Of a stretch of 50,994 nucleotides of DNA, positions 25,735 through 34,389 are shown one piece after another. The DNA is taken from contig CALDOJ010000002.1 in assembly GCA_937912225.1 (NCBI GenBank), positions 1-50,994 on the forward strand, read 5' to 3'. A model generated the notes under the pieces. The model was not told the origin of the DNA, made no database searches, and saw nothing but the letters and a program-made list of their open reading frames with translations. Numbering within the stretch: the first letter of the stretch is position 1; each line of letters opens with the position of its first letter. Both the position numbers and the translations under genes were made by a program. The stretch is from Candidatus Woesearchaeota archaeon. Lineage in GTDB: Archaea; Nanobdellota; Nanobdellia; Woesearchaeales; GCA-2686295.

Positions 25735-26541
25735 TTAAGCCTTAATAGGCTTCATTGCTTTCCATGCTAATTCAAAAAGTTCTTCTAAAGCAGTTGAAAA
25801 GAAAGGCGTATTTATCCAGATACCAATATCGTAAGTCGGATGTACATCTTGGTCATTCATAACCATGAATACAATCTCTTTACCATCAACTATGCAAAAT
25901 CTTGCACTAGTATCTGTATGTCTAACTTCTGCTAATCCAACAAGTGATTTTGCTGCTGCTTCAGTTTCTTTGGAAAGTGGAGCTGCAATTCTAATTTTCA
26001 CTCCTCTTTTTTTGACTTCTTCAAAAACAGGTTTTAGTCCTTCTGCTTTTCTCAAGAATCCTTGAGAAGTTGTAATTATTGTAACTGTTTCTTCAGCGTT
26101 TTTAATAGTCAATTCCAAATGGTTATATAAGTTATGTCTTCCCTTCAATGAACCAGAAAGGTCCGAAGGTTCAATTAACTCAACACCTTGTGTATGCAAT
26201 GAATTAAGTTCACGAACGACATCTGTTGTTTTTAGATTATCTAATCGATCAATTTTAGCAGTTGCATCTGTTTTAACATTCTTTTTAACTCTTTCCACGA
26301 CTTCTTCTGGTGGAACTGCAATATATTTTATTGGTTTTCCAATCTTCATTACTATGAAGCCTTTTTTCTCTAAGCTTTCTAATACATCGTAGCTTCTGCT
26401 TCTAGGAACATTTGCGATATCGCTTAATTCCCCTGCTGTGCTAACTCCTCTTGACAGAAGAGCAGTCCAAATCTTTACCTCATAAAGATTTAGCCCGAAG
26501 TATCTCCTTAGTTTGGTTAGAAATTCTTCTTTTACTATCAT
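25735..26541 (-). CDS. TrmB-family transcriptional regulator
   Basis: 268 residues. An N-terminal winged helix-turn-helix (FGLNLYEVKIWTALL, then AGELSDIANVPRSRSYDVLESLEKKGFI, about 15-63) has the TrmB pattern; a coiled segment and a C-terminal alpha-beta effector domain follow (about 120-265). TrmB proteins sense sugars or related metabolites, but no target is visible here. It has a 43-base leader with a strong ggggg ribosome binding site eight bases before the ATG, unlike the leaderless genes around it. Confidence 0.85.
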   Translation of the reverse strand: MIVKEEFLTKLRRYFGLNLYEVKIWTALLSRGVSTAGELSDIANVPRSRSYDVLESLEKKGFIVMKIGKPIKYIAVPPEEVVERVKKNVKTDATAKIDRLDNLKTTDVVRELNSLHTQGVELIEPSDLSGSLKGRHNLYNHLELTIKNAEETVTIITTSQGFLRKAEGLKPVFEEVKKRGVKIRIAAPLSKETEAAAKSLVGLAEVRHTDTSARFCIVDGKEIVFMVMNDQDVHPTYDIGIWINTPFFSTALEELFELAWKAMKPIKA

Positions 26542-26602
26542 TGTTCTTACCCCCTAAAAAGTAGGATCAATCACCCCTTTTTAATATTGAAAACGCATAA
26601 CT

Positions 26603-26616
26603 ACTATTTATATGTT
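26603..26616 (-). promoter_or_regulatory. TATA box of the TrmB-type gene
   Basis: Minus-strand aacatataaatag would start transcription near 26584. The TAAC (26598-26601) and GTTA (26614-26617) words on either side form a weak inverted repeat that could be an autoregulatory site. Confidence 0.45.
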
Positions 26617-26689
26617 ACTGTTTTTTACGCTTTCATAATAGTCAAAACTTAAGAGCTTTATAAAACTATGTCTTTTTTTGAAGAAAAAA

Positions 26690-27490
26690 TTATTTTTTCA
26701 CGACGACAAACCATTCATTTGGGATTTCAAAGAATTCATGACTTAAACCTTGTTTTTTTAGGTCATTTATAAACCAATTTCGTTTATTTTTACTAATTTC
26801 TTTCCTTCCTCCAAGGCTTGTTTTTGTAAAAGAAACAATAATAAATTTAGCATTTATTGCTTTTATTATATCTTTAGAAACATTTTTTTTGATAGTTTCA
26901 AATGAATCTAATGCTTTGAAAAGAAAACAAACATCTACTTTGTACTTTTTTAATTCTTCATAATCTTTAATTAAATCTAAAGCAAAAGCTTTACCTTTAA
27001 TTTTGTTTTTTTCAAAAAAATAATTTATGAAAGACATATCTTTGTTACTTAAATCACTAGCATAATATTTTGGTTTACATCCTAAATATTCATAACTTAT
27101 TGGATTTAATCCGCAAGCTAAATCAAGTATTTTTTTTGGTTTATTTGTAATTTTGAAAATTCTTTTGTAAATTTCTTCATAATATAGATATCTTTCTTCA
27201 GAAGATTTATGCATTAGTAGAATTTCTTTTGTTTTATTTTCTTTTAGAAAATTATCTCTTTTATCAATATTTTTTTGAATAAAAACACCATAAATTTCTC
27301 TAAGTTCTTTTCTTATTGATTTTATTGTTTCTTTATATTCTTTACTTTTTTCATGATAAGAATTGTTTTCTAATTTTAATTTTATTTTTTTGTTTTCTTT
27401 AAAGAATAATTCTAGTTTTTGTTTTATAAAATTTTCATCTAAGTTATTTAATTCTTTTTTAGAAATAATATCTTTTATTAAGCGGTCCAT
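26690..27490 (-). CDS. FmrO/ArmA-family 16S rRNA (guanine-N7) methyltransferase homologue
   Basis: 266 residues matching the family that methylates G1405 of 16S rRNA and causes aminoglycoside resistance in bacteria. Seen in order: an N-terminal helical domain; HKSSEERYLYYEEIYKRIF (94-112), matching the family HxSTxER motif; the SAM site ILDLACGLNP (121-130); YYASDLS (142-148); a CFLFKALDSFE segment (188-198); and VSFTKTSLGGRK (219-230). It overlaps the pelota gene by 13 bases, so the two are co-expressed. The family call is strong; the modified base is inference. Confidence 0.85.
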   Translation of the reverse strand: MDRLIKDIISKKELNNLDENFIKQKLELFFKENKKIKLKLENNSYHEKSKEYKETIKSIRKELREIYGVFIQKNIDKRDNFLKENKTKEILLMHKSSEERYLYYEEIYKRIFKITNKPKKILDLACGLNPISYEYLGCKPKYYASDLSNKDMSFINYFFEKNKIKGKAFALDLIKDYEELKKYKVDVCFLFKALDSFETIKKNVSKDIIKAINAKFIIVSFTKTSLGGRKEISKNKRNWFINDLKKQGLSHEFFEIPNEWFVVVKK

Positions 27491-28527
27491 CGTAAAATTC
27501 CTGCAATTCCAGAAAGAGAATCAAGTTTTTTTGATGCTTCTTCAGAACTTATAATGTGAATTGTTCCATCCATATTTTCACATAGTTTCATTAAATTTTC
27601 TAATTCTTTATATTTTTGTTCTTCTCTTGTTTTTTGTATATGTGAATAGGTTACTAATAACTCTTTTACAGCCCCAGAGTTTATTTTTTCATTAGTCTCT
27701 TTCATCCCATAACAAGCAGAGTCTTTTGAAATATTTGTTAGTAATTCATCAACTAATTTTGTTTCTTTTGATATTCTGTCTTGTTCTAACACTTTTTGAA
27801 GTTCAGGTCTTTTTATTACTTCATTAATTGCTTGTTCACCAACTGCTGAAACAGTTGCTTGAGTTATTTTCTTTTTTAATTCTTCAGGACATTCTTTAAG
27901 AAGATATTCTTTCCAAAATCCAGGACTTGCAACAATAATATTATCAAATTTTTTATTCTGATCAAGCTCAACCATTTTTTTAACAACTTCTTTATAAAAT
28001 CCGCCTTTTGCTTGATGATTTTCTTCTTTTTTCTGAACTTCACCTTTAATTTGAGAAAGAAGTTCATATCCTTGTTGTTTAAGCAATGCAAGAAAAGCTT
28101 CTTCACGATCAAAAACAACTAATAAAATATTATTTTGTTTAGTACTAACTGCTTCATCAATTTTTTCTAGTTGAAATTTTAACCATTCTTTTTTTTCTAT
28201 AGTAATAACTGTGTTTGTTTCAACATTAAAAGTATGATAACTGCCTTTTGGAACATCTTCAGGACCTTCCATAGTTGTTCCAGAAACTCTTAACATATCT
28301 GAATATTTATGAAACTCAATTTTTTCAATTTCTAATTTTAAAAAAATAGTTTTCCTTACAACTTTAGCATTTCTTTGTTCTTCCCCGCCTATTTTTATTT
28401 TTCTTTCAGTCTTACCTCTAATTAAATTACCAGGTTCGACAATTTGGCTTAAATACCAAAGATCATCAAGATTTTCTGTTTTGAAAGTTATCTCTCCTTT
28501 CTTCAGATTCTTCTTAATTATTTTCAT
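27478..28527 (-). CDS. pelA: Pelota (Dom34) ribosome rescue factor
   Basis: Splits stalled ribosomes together with aEF1A and ABCE1. 349 residues with the Sm-like N-terminal domain (KGEITFKTENLDDLWYLSQIVEPGNLIRGKTERK, 11-44), central domain (about 130-260) and C-terminal eRF1-type domain ending in EEASKKLDSLSGIAGILRW. Its promoter is leaderless, with a seven-base dyad between TATA box and start codon. The last 13 bases overlap the rRNA methyltransferase gene. Confidence 0.95.
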   Translation of the reverse strand: MKIIKKNLKKGEITFKTENLDDLWYLSQIVEPGNLIRGKTERKIKIGGEEQRNAKVVRKTIFLKLEIEKIEFHKYSDMLRVSGTTMEGPEDVPKGSYHTFNVETNTVITIEKKEWLKFQLEKIDEAVSTKQNNILLVVFDREEAFLALLKQQGYELLSQIKGEVQKKEENHQAKGGFYKEVVKKMVELDQNKKFDNIIVASPGFWKEYLLKECPEELKKKITQATVSAVGEQAINEVIKRPELQKVLEQDRISKETKLVDELLTNISKDSACYGMKETNEKINSGAVKELLVTYSHIQKTREEQKYKELENLMKLCENMDGTIHIISSEEASKKLDSLSGIAGILRWTA

Positions 28528-28528
28528 A

Positions 28529-28545
28529 CTTTTCTATAAGAAAAG
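28529..28545 (-). promoter_or_regulatory. Perfect inverted repeat at the pelota transcription start
   Basis: CTTTTCT, ATA, AGAAAAG occupies the space between the minus-strand TATA box (28549-28557) and the ATG at 28527. A protein bound here would block initiation. No regulator is identified. Confidence 0.4.
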
Positions 28546-28548
28546 CTT

Positions 28549-28557
28549 GTTTAAAAG
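28549..28557 (-). promoter_or_regulatory. TATA box of pelota
   Basis: Minus-strand cttttaaaca is centred 26 bases before the ATG, predicting a leaderless message. Confidence 0.5.
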
Positions 28558-28589
28558 TTTTTAGCTTTTTTACTCTAGAAAAACCAATA

Positions 28590-28600
28590 AATTTATATAT
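28590..28600 (+). promoter_or_regulatory. TATA box of the surface locus
   Basis: aatttatatat is centred about 28 bases before the ATG at 28624; divergent from the pelota promoter. Confidence 0.55.
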
Positions 28601-28623
28601 CAAAGTCACAGTAATTTAACATT

Positions 28624-29820
28624 ATGTTAAGAAAGAAAGGACAGGCAGGTCCAGGAGCTGGTGGTTCTGCAGTTTTAATAATACTAATTGCAATCGTTAT
28701 GATTCTATATATTTTATTTTTACCGCCCGATGATAGAGCTGAACTTTTAGGCGAAAATGGTACCTCTACTAGTGATGATACAACTCTTTCAGGAATTAAT
28801 AAAACTGTTTTAAAAGAACATGTTGGACGATTAGATTATCTTAGATTTGATTATAGAGTTCATGATATTCCTTCTTTTAGAATTTATTCAAATATAGAAG
28901 GAACAGTGTTAAAATCTTTAGATTCATTATATACTAAAACAACTATCTTTGATGAAATTTCAAAAGAAGTAGCTTTTTCATCTGATGAAAGCTTAACAGA
29001 TAATGTTTTACTTTCTTTTAATGTTAAAGAAGGAAAAGGAAGATTAATTATTTCTTTAAATGATCATGAAATTTTTAATCGAGAAATTGATGACGGAACT
29101 CCTAATCCTGTTATTATTCCAAAAGAATACTTAGAAGAAAAAAATTCTTTAATTTTTAAAGTTTCTAAACCAAAATTTGCTTTTTGGAGAATTAATGATT
29201 ATTTATTAGAAAATATACTTATAACTGGGGATATAACTGATCTTTCTCAAAGTGAAAGCATACAAAACTTTTATTTGTCAGATGTTGAAATAAACAATAT
29301 TGATGCAATTACACTTAGATTTTACCCAAGTTGTGATATAAAAGAAGTTGGTCCTTTAACAGTTAAACTTAATGGTTATAAAATTTATTCTACAGTTGCT
29401 GATTGTGGAGTTTATACTTCTTTATCTTTAGATGAAAATGATTTGTTTGAAGGAAAGAACGAATTAGAATTCTTAACACCTGAAGGCTCATACCTTATTG
29501 ATAGAGTCAGTATTAAAACACAATTAGAAGAAGTATTATATCCAGTATTTTATTTTGATTTAGATGATTCTTTGTTTGATGAAAATGATGATTTGAAAAG
29601 CAATTTCAATGTATCTCTTGTTTTTGAATTCGTTAATGATGATGAAAAAAGAGCCGAACTTAAATTAAATGGAAGAAGAACTCATTTAAGAACTTTCGAC
29701 TTAGAATATGCAAAAGAGATTAATAGTTATGTTGAAAGTGGTTCAAATTCTATAGAGATAATACCAGAAACAGTGATAGATATCAGAGAACTTAGAGTAG
29801 AGATAGAAGAAGAGGAATAA
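28624..29820 (+). CDS. Membrane-anchored protein with three beta-rich repeats
   Basis: 398 residues. It starts with LRKKGQAGPGAGG, like archaeal pilin-type leaders, then one membrane helix (about 16-34). The outer part holds about three similar modules (roughly 115-195, 215-300 and 315-395), each with a strand, an LNG or LND turn, and a later KN or N-x-LEF/IE step, reminiscent of jelly-roll carbohydrate-binding domains. No catalytic motif seen. It begins a five-gene plus-strand block; the next gene follows after 54 bases with its own ribosome binding site. Function unknown, probably envelope-associated. Confidence 0.65.
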   Translation: MLRKKGQAGPGAGGSAVLIILIAIVMILYILFLPPDDRAELLGENGTSTSDDTTLSGINKTVLKEHVGRLDYLRFDYRVHDIPSFRIYSNIEGTVLKSLDSLYTKTTIFDEISKEVAFSSDESLTDNVLLSFNVKEGKGRLIISLNDHEIFNREIDDGTPNPVIIPKEYLEEKNSLIFKVSKPKFAFWRINDYLLENILITGDITDLSQSESIQNFYLSDVEINNIDAITLRFYPSCDIKEVGPLTVKLNGYKIYSTVADCGVYTSLSLDENDLFEGKNELEFLTPEGSYLIDRVSIKTQLEEVLYPVFYFDLDDSLFDENDDLKSNFNVSLVFEFVNDDEKRAELKLNGRRTHLRTFDLEYAKEINSYVESGSNSIEIIPETVIDIRELRVEIEEEE

Positions 29821-29874
29821 AATATTTTTAAAAATGGATTCTGGGTATAAACCTAGTATAAGAGGTGGATTCTT

Positions 29875-31779
29875 TTGGGTGCACTAGGTGTTTTTGGAAG
29901 AGGAATAGCTAAAGGAGCAGCCAATGCAGGTAGTAGAATAGGCGGAGAACTTATTAACAGAGGATTAAACAGACAAGCAAGAGCAGAAGAAAAAAAAGAA
30001 AGACAAAATAATTCTGGTGTTGATGATGAAGCTAAAAGAATTTCAAGAATATTAAATCCTATTAATAATTTTAGAGAAAATAGAGCTTATAAAAAAGAAG
30101 AAAAAGAATATAATAAGCAAGCAAAACAGGATTTGAAAGATGCTAGAAAAGAATATAAACAGGATTTAAGAGAAGCTAGAAAAAATCAAGATTTAACTTA
30201 TGAAGAAAGACAAGATGCACATGAAAAACTAAGCGAAATAAAAAGCGAAGATAAAGATAATCGATGGTATAACAAAGCTGGAAAATCTGTTGGTAGCAAA
30301 GTTAATAATTCATCCAAATTCTATGATAACATGTTTGGTTCGGATGTGACTCCTAACATTGATTTGTTATTTTTCTTGGCTTTAGCAATTCATGTTATTG
30401 ATTGGGTAACTGGTTTTAATCGTCAAAGTAATGGTATGCTTTATCCAATGTTTGGACTTTACATTTTTTTAGCATTATTTGCTGTTCTTTGGGTTTTTAA
30501 TACTGGATTTGGTAGAGATACAAGCAAATATGTTGGACTTTCTTTATTCACTTTTTTCTTACCCTTCATAACAACTTATGTTCAAACAGAGTGGGTTGGA
30601 GGAGTACTTATTTTTACACCCGTATGGGTTCTTTATTTAATGTTGCATCCTGGTGGTTCTAGAGGGATTGCAAAGTTTGGAAAATGGTATATTAATTTCT
30701 GGATAATAATAGGTTTAATTTCATTTACTATGAATATCACTTTTGCTGATGGAATGCAATCAAGAGGTATTGATCCTGTTGGAGCATTTCAATATGTTGT
30801 AGAAGTTGTTAGTAAACCAATAAAAACCGCTTGGGAAGGAACCAGATCTTTACCTGGAAAGATTGAATTAGCAATTAATCAATCTGTTGGTTCGAGTTAT
30901 TATGCTGGTGAAGTTGAAAATAGTAAAGAAGCTCCCATAGGTGTTTATCTTGAAGATATTAGACCTGCAGAACCAACGTTTTATGAAGGTTCACCAGTAA
31001 CTATTTGGGCAAATATTCGAGGAAAAAGTTTCAAAGGAAAAATAATAGTCAATAATAGATGTAAAACAAAGGATGGTGTTTATGGAACCATTGATCCTGT
31101 AGAACCTTTAGAAATGATTTATGAAGAACAAAATACTATAGCTTGTAATTTTGAAAATGGATTTAATGCAGGAGATCAAAAAATAACAATCTCTTCAACT
31201 TTTAATTTTGAAACTTGGGGTTATTTAACTTATACATTTGTTGATAAAGATACTTACAGAAGTTATTATTCACAAAATAGAGATATTCATGCAGAATTAG
31301 ATATTGATGAAGAAGTAGATCCTATTTTTACAAATGGTCCTGTTGGTATTGGTATGCTTGCTTTAGATCAGCCAGTTGTTGTTGATACAACTTTACCTGC
31401 ATCAAACGAACAAGATTCTCCAGTTATGCTTCCTGCATTTGGAGTTACTCTTGAAAATAAATGGTCTCATGGAAAAATTGAGAAAGTTGAGAATTTTGAA
31501 ATAAGAGCTCCTGAAGGAATAGGTTTAACAAGATGTGATCATTCTCCAACTCCAGATAGTCCAAGGTTTGAAGATGGTTTTAATGTTTATGAATTTAGAA
31601 TTCAAAATCCAAAACAATCATTTACTTCTGTAACTTGTCGTTTATTTATCCCTGATGCTTTTAGAGCTTTAGAGTTTTTAGGAACTGGAGATAAAGCAAT
31701 AAAAACTTTTGTAGTAACTTCAAAATATATTTATACTGTTGAAAAAGAATTAACTATTGATGTAGAAGAATGGACTTAA
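29875..31779 (+). CDS. Large polytopic membrane protein with basic N-terminal region and outer beta domain
   Basis: 634 residues starting at a TTG, chosen because agaggtgg lies eight bases upstream. Residues 1-150 are a charged Lys/Glu/Arg/Gln-rich, helix-forming region, probably cytosolic. Residues about 160-295 hold five or six membrane helices. The C-terminal 300 residues contain beta-rich segments with EGSPVTIWANIRGKSFKG (about 369-386) and paired cysteines, probably outside the cell. The last ten bases overlap the first lipoprotein gene. I do not recognise the family; the layout suggests a membrane platform for the lipoproteins. Confidence 0.65.
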   Translation: MGALGVFGRGIAKGAANAGSRIGGELINRGLNRQARAEEKKERQNNSGVDDEAKRISRILNPINNFRENRAYKKEEKEYNKQAKQDLKDARKEYKQDLREARKNQDLTYEERQDAHEKLSEIKSEDKDNRWYNKAGKSVGSKVNNSSKFYDNMFGSDVTPNIDLLFFLALAIHVIDWVTGFNRQSNGMLYPMFGLYIFLALFAVLWVFNTGFGRDTSKYVGLSLFTFFLPFITTYVQTEWVGGVLIFTPVWVLYLMLHPGGSRGIAKFGKWYINFWIIIGLISFTMNITFADGMQSRGIDPVGAFQYVVEVVSKPIKTAWEGTRSLPGKIELAINQSVGSSYYAGEVENSKEAPIGVYLEDIRPAEPTFYEGSPVTIWANIRGKSFKGKIIVNNRCKTKDGVYGTIDPVEPLEMIYEEQNTIACNFENGFNAGDQKITISSTFNFETWGYLTYTFVDKDTYRSYYSQNRDIHAELDIDEEVDPIFTNGPVGIGMLALDQPVVVDTTLPASNEQDSPVMLPAFGVTLENKWSHGKIEKVENFEIRAPEGIGLTRCDHSPTPDSPRFEDGFNVYEFRIQNPKQSFTSVTCRLFIPDAFRALEFLGTGDKAIKTFVVTSKYIYTVEKELTIDVEEWT

Positions 31780-32966
31780 AAATAAAAATTTTATTAGTGT
31801 TGTCATTGTTTTTAGTAGCAGGTTGTACAGGAGGAAATAATGTTGGTCCTTTATCTCAGAATTATTTTGAAGGATATGATGGTTTAGAAATAGAGTTTAT
31901 CGAATCTAAAAATCCTTTAACTGTTTATGAAAGAACACCAATTCCATTATCAATTTTAGTTAGTAATGATGGTGCATTAGATATTGGAATAAATAATTCT
32001 GGAAAATTATCTTTTACTTATGATGATTTCTATTTAGGATACAATGAAGAAGATCCTTTATTTAATGAAGTGATAATGCTTCATGGAAAATCTTATTTTT
32101 ATCCTGAAGGTGAAAAATCAATTGTTATTCTTCCCTCATTTCAATCAAAAGTTGTTAAAGGTCCAAGAGAAGAACCAGAAACAACACTGTATGTTAATCT
32201 TTGTTATCCTTATAAAACATTATTATTAGAAGAAGTTTGTATTGATATGACTTCAGTAACTCATGATGCTAGAGAACAAGTTTGTGCATTTGAAGATTTA
32301 TCTTTTTCAGACCAAGGTGCACCTTTAGCCATTACATCCATCGAAGTTGAAATGCAACCTATTGGTCAGGGTGTTAGACCAGTATTTGTAGTCCATGTAG
32401 AAAATAAAGGTTCTGGAGCTTTGTTAAGTCCTGTTCCTGAAGATAAAATTCACGAAGCTTGTGATGTTCAATATTTACAACGAGCTAATTGGAGTACTGT
32501 TAAAGTGTCAGCAATTCTTTCAAATGATACTCTTACTTGTTATCCTGAAACCATGAAATTAATTGGTGGAAAAGGATTTACTAGATGTATGTCTACTATA
32601 CCACAATATTCTGCAGCTCTTAATTATTATTCTCCTTTAAGAGTTCAGCTTGATTATGTTTATACAACTAGTATTTCTAAAGATATAAAGATTGAAAGAA
32701 CAATAAATTATGATTTAGAATCTCTTCCTTTAGGTGAATGTAATTATTGGGAAGTTAAAATAGGCGGTGTTTGTATTGATAAATGTAGTTTTTGTTCTTC
32801 AAATCCTACTAATCAAGAATGTTTAAATCTGAATGTTCCTCAAAAAGCTAGTTGTAGTTGTACACCTGAAGAATGTATAATCAATCAAATGGCCGGTAAT
32901 GATGATGTTTGCTTGCAAGATACTAGTTTATGTCAAGATCCATATTTTTGTTGTATTAGTGAATAA
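31770..32966 (+). CDS. Lipoprotein 1 of the surface locus
   Basis: 398 residues with a lipoprotein signal: a hydrophobic stretch and FLVAGC, Cys19 being the anchor. The mature part begins with the locus signature (NYFEGYDGLEIEFIESKNP, about 30-48) shared with the next two lipoproteins. The last 55 residues are cysteine-rich, with SCSC and CC pairs, suggesting disulfide bonds. It overlaps the polytopic gene by ten bases, so the two are translationally coupled. No enzyme motif seen. Confidence 0.7.
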   Translation: MDLKIKILLVLSLFLVAGCTGGNNVGPLSQNYFEGYDGLEIEFIESKNPLTVYERTPIPLSILVSNDGALDIGINNSGKLSFTYDDFYLGYNEEDPLFNEVIMLHGKSYFYPEGEKSIVILPSFQSKVVKGPREEPETTLYVNLCYPYKTLLLEEVCIDMTSVTHDAREQVCAFEDLSFSDQGAPLAITSIEVEMQPIGQGVRPVFVVHVENKGSGALLSPVPEDKIHEACDVQYLQRANWSTVKVSAILSNDTLTCYPETMKLIGGKGFTRCMSTIPQYSAALNYYSPLRVQLDYVYTTSISKDIKIERTINYDLESLPLGECNYWEVKIGGVCIDKCSFCSSNPTNQECLNLNVPQKASCSCTPEECIINQMAGNDDVCLQDTSLCQDPYFCCISE

Positions 32967-32975
32967 AACAAGAAA

Positions 32976-32988
32976 TTTTATATATAAA
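32976..32988 (+). promoter_or_regulatory. TATA box of lipoprotein 2
   Basis: ttttatatataaa lies about 25-28 bases before the ATG at 33007. A ribosome binding site agaggtga (32996-33003) lies between them, so both a leaderless start and read-through from upstream can be served. Confidence 0.45.
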
Positions 32989-33006
32989 AACTCCTAGAGG
33001 TGAATT

Positions 33007-34314
33007 ATGAAAAACAAAACAATTATCTTATCATTAATGTTGATTATTCTTTTAGCTTTATCAGCTTGTACTGGAAGTAGAAATCAAGTCGATACAAAAT
33101 CTGAACGGTTTTATCAAGGAAACGAAGGTATTCGTATGACTGTTGAAAATGGTGCTCCTCCTGCAAGAATTTATTATTATAGTGATGCAACAAATGATAA
33201 TTATAATGCTTTTACAATCGACTTATTACTTGAAAATGTTGGTGCTTCTCATGCTAAAGGAGGTGTTTATGTTTCAGGTTATGACCCTTCATTGATATAC
33301 TTTAAAGGTGTTAACATTGAAAGAACTGGCGGTGGTTGGTGGGAAGATTGTACTTTAAATGCTAATTTTTTAGGAACAGATTTTGGTTCTTGGAATGATT
33401 TTGCAAGTACTTTTTCAGGATTTTTAGGATGTACTTTTGATGATTCTGGATTTTGGTTTGATTATACGGATGAAAATACTTGGCGATTAGAATTAAATAA
33501 TGCTTGTAAATGGTTAATTGATGATTGTCCGGAAATTGATGTTACTCTTGGTCAAAATGATGATGGGATAACTTATGGTTTTGACCTTACAAGTTTAATT
33601 TCAACATTTGGGGCAGATATTGTTTATCATGGTGGAGGATTAATTTTATCTTTAACACCTATTGTTTTTGATAGATTTTTTGGTCAAGCTTATATGTTGC
33701 AAGGAGATAATTATGAATATCCTGGTGGAGAAATGACTGTTAACTCTTTTGAAGGAGAAGTAAGAGATTCTTGGCCTACAGGTTTAGACGAAACAGATGT
33801 TACTTTTTTGATTACTAATTGTTATGGATATACAACTTATGCAACTCCATTAGTATGTATTGATCCAAATCCTGCTTCTCAAGAGGAAAAAGTTTGTAGA
33901 CCTGGGCAGGTTAAAATGAAAAGTTCTCAAGGAGCTCCAGTTGCGGTAACTAATATTGAACAAGAAAATACTCCAAGAAGCTCTATTTTTACAATAGAGA
34001 TACAAAATGTTGGAAATGGAAAAATAATTGATCTTCCTTACTTAGAAAGATGTAGTCCTTATTATCCTAACCTTTTAATGCCATATCAACAAGATGTTGT
34101 TTATCTATATGATATAAGGGTTTCTGGAAGCGACCAAAGACTTGATTGTACACAAGATTATAGAATTAAATTAACAGATGGTAGAGGACAAATAACTTGT
34201 ACTTATGAAAATGAATATGAAGGTTCAGCATATAATGCTCCTTTAATAATGGAATTTTGGTATGGTTATTCAGAAACACAAAGAAAGAATGTTCATATAA
34301 AAAGAGTTGGTTAA
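33007..34314 (+). CDS. Lipoprotein 2 of the surface locus
   Basis: 435 residues with lipobox LALSAC (anchor Cys21). The signature RFYQGNEGIRMTVENGAPP (about 34-52) matches the neighbouring lipoproteins. A middle insertion rich in Trp, Asp and Gly (about 110-230) is not found in the other two. The final 150 residues repeat a segment shared with lipoproteins 1 and 3 (EEKVCRPGQVKMKSSQGAPVAVTNIEQ and VGNGKI). It has its own TATA box. Function unknown. Confidence 0.7.
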   Translation: MKNKTIILSLMLIILLALSACTGSRNQVDTKSERFYQGNEGIRMTVENGAPPARIYYYSDATNDNYNAFTIDLLLENVGASHAKGGVYVSGYDPSLIYFKGVNIERTGGGWWEDCTLNANFLGTDFGSWNDFASTFSGFLGCTFDDSGFWFDYTDENTWRLELNNACKWLIDDCPEIDVTLGQNDDGITYGFDLTSLISTFGADIVYHGGGLILSLTPIVFDRFFGQAYMLQGDNYEYPGGEMTVNSFEGEVRDSWPTGLDETDVTFLITNCYGYTTYATPLVCIDPNPASQEEKVCRPGQVKMKSSQGAPVAVTNIEQENTPRSSIFTIEIQNVGNGKIIDLPYLERCSPYYPNLLMPYQQDVVYLYDIRVSGSDQRLDCTQDYRIKLTDGRGQITCTYENEYEGSAYNAPLIMEFWYGYSETQRKNVHIKRVG

Positions 34315-34338
34315 TACTCTAGAGTAGAAAATAAAAAG

Positions 34339-34350
34339 ATTTAAATATAA
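34339..34350 (+). promoter_or_regulatory. TATA box and strong ribosome binding site of lipoprotein 3
   Basis: gatttaaatataa is centred near 34345 and would start RNA near 34371; aggagg (34375-34380) then lies in the short leader nine bases before the ATG. This arrangement suggests high expression. Confidence 0.55.
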
Positions 34351-34389
34351 AAAAAGTTAAAATTTAATATTATTAGGAGGTTTTGTAAA

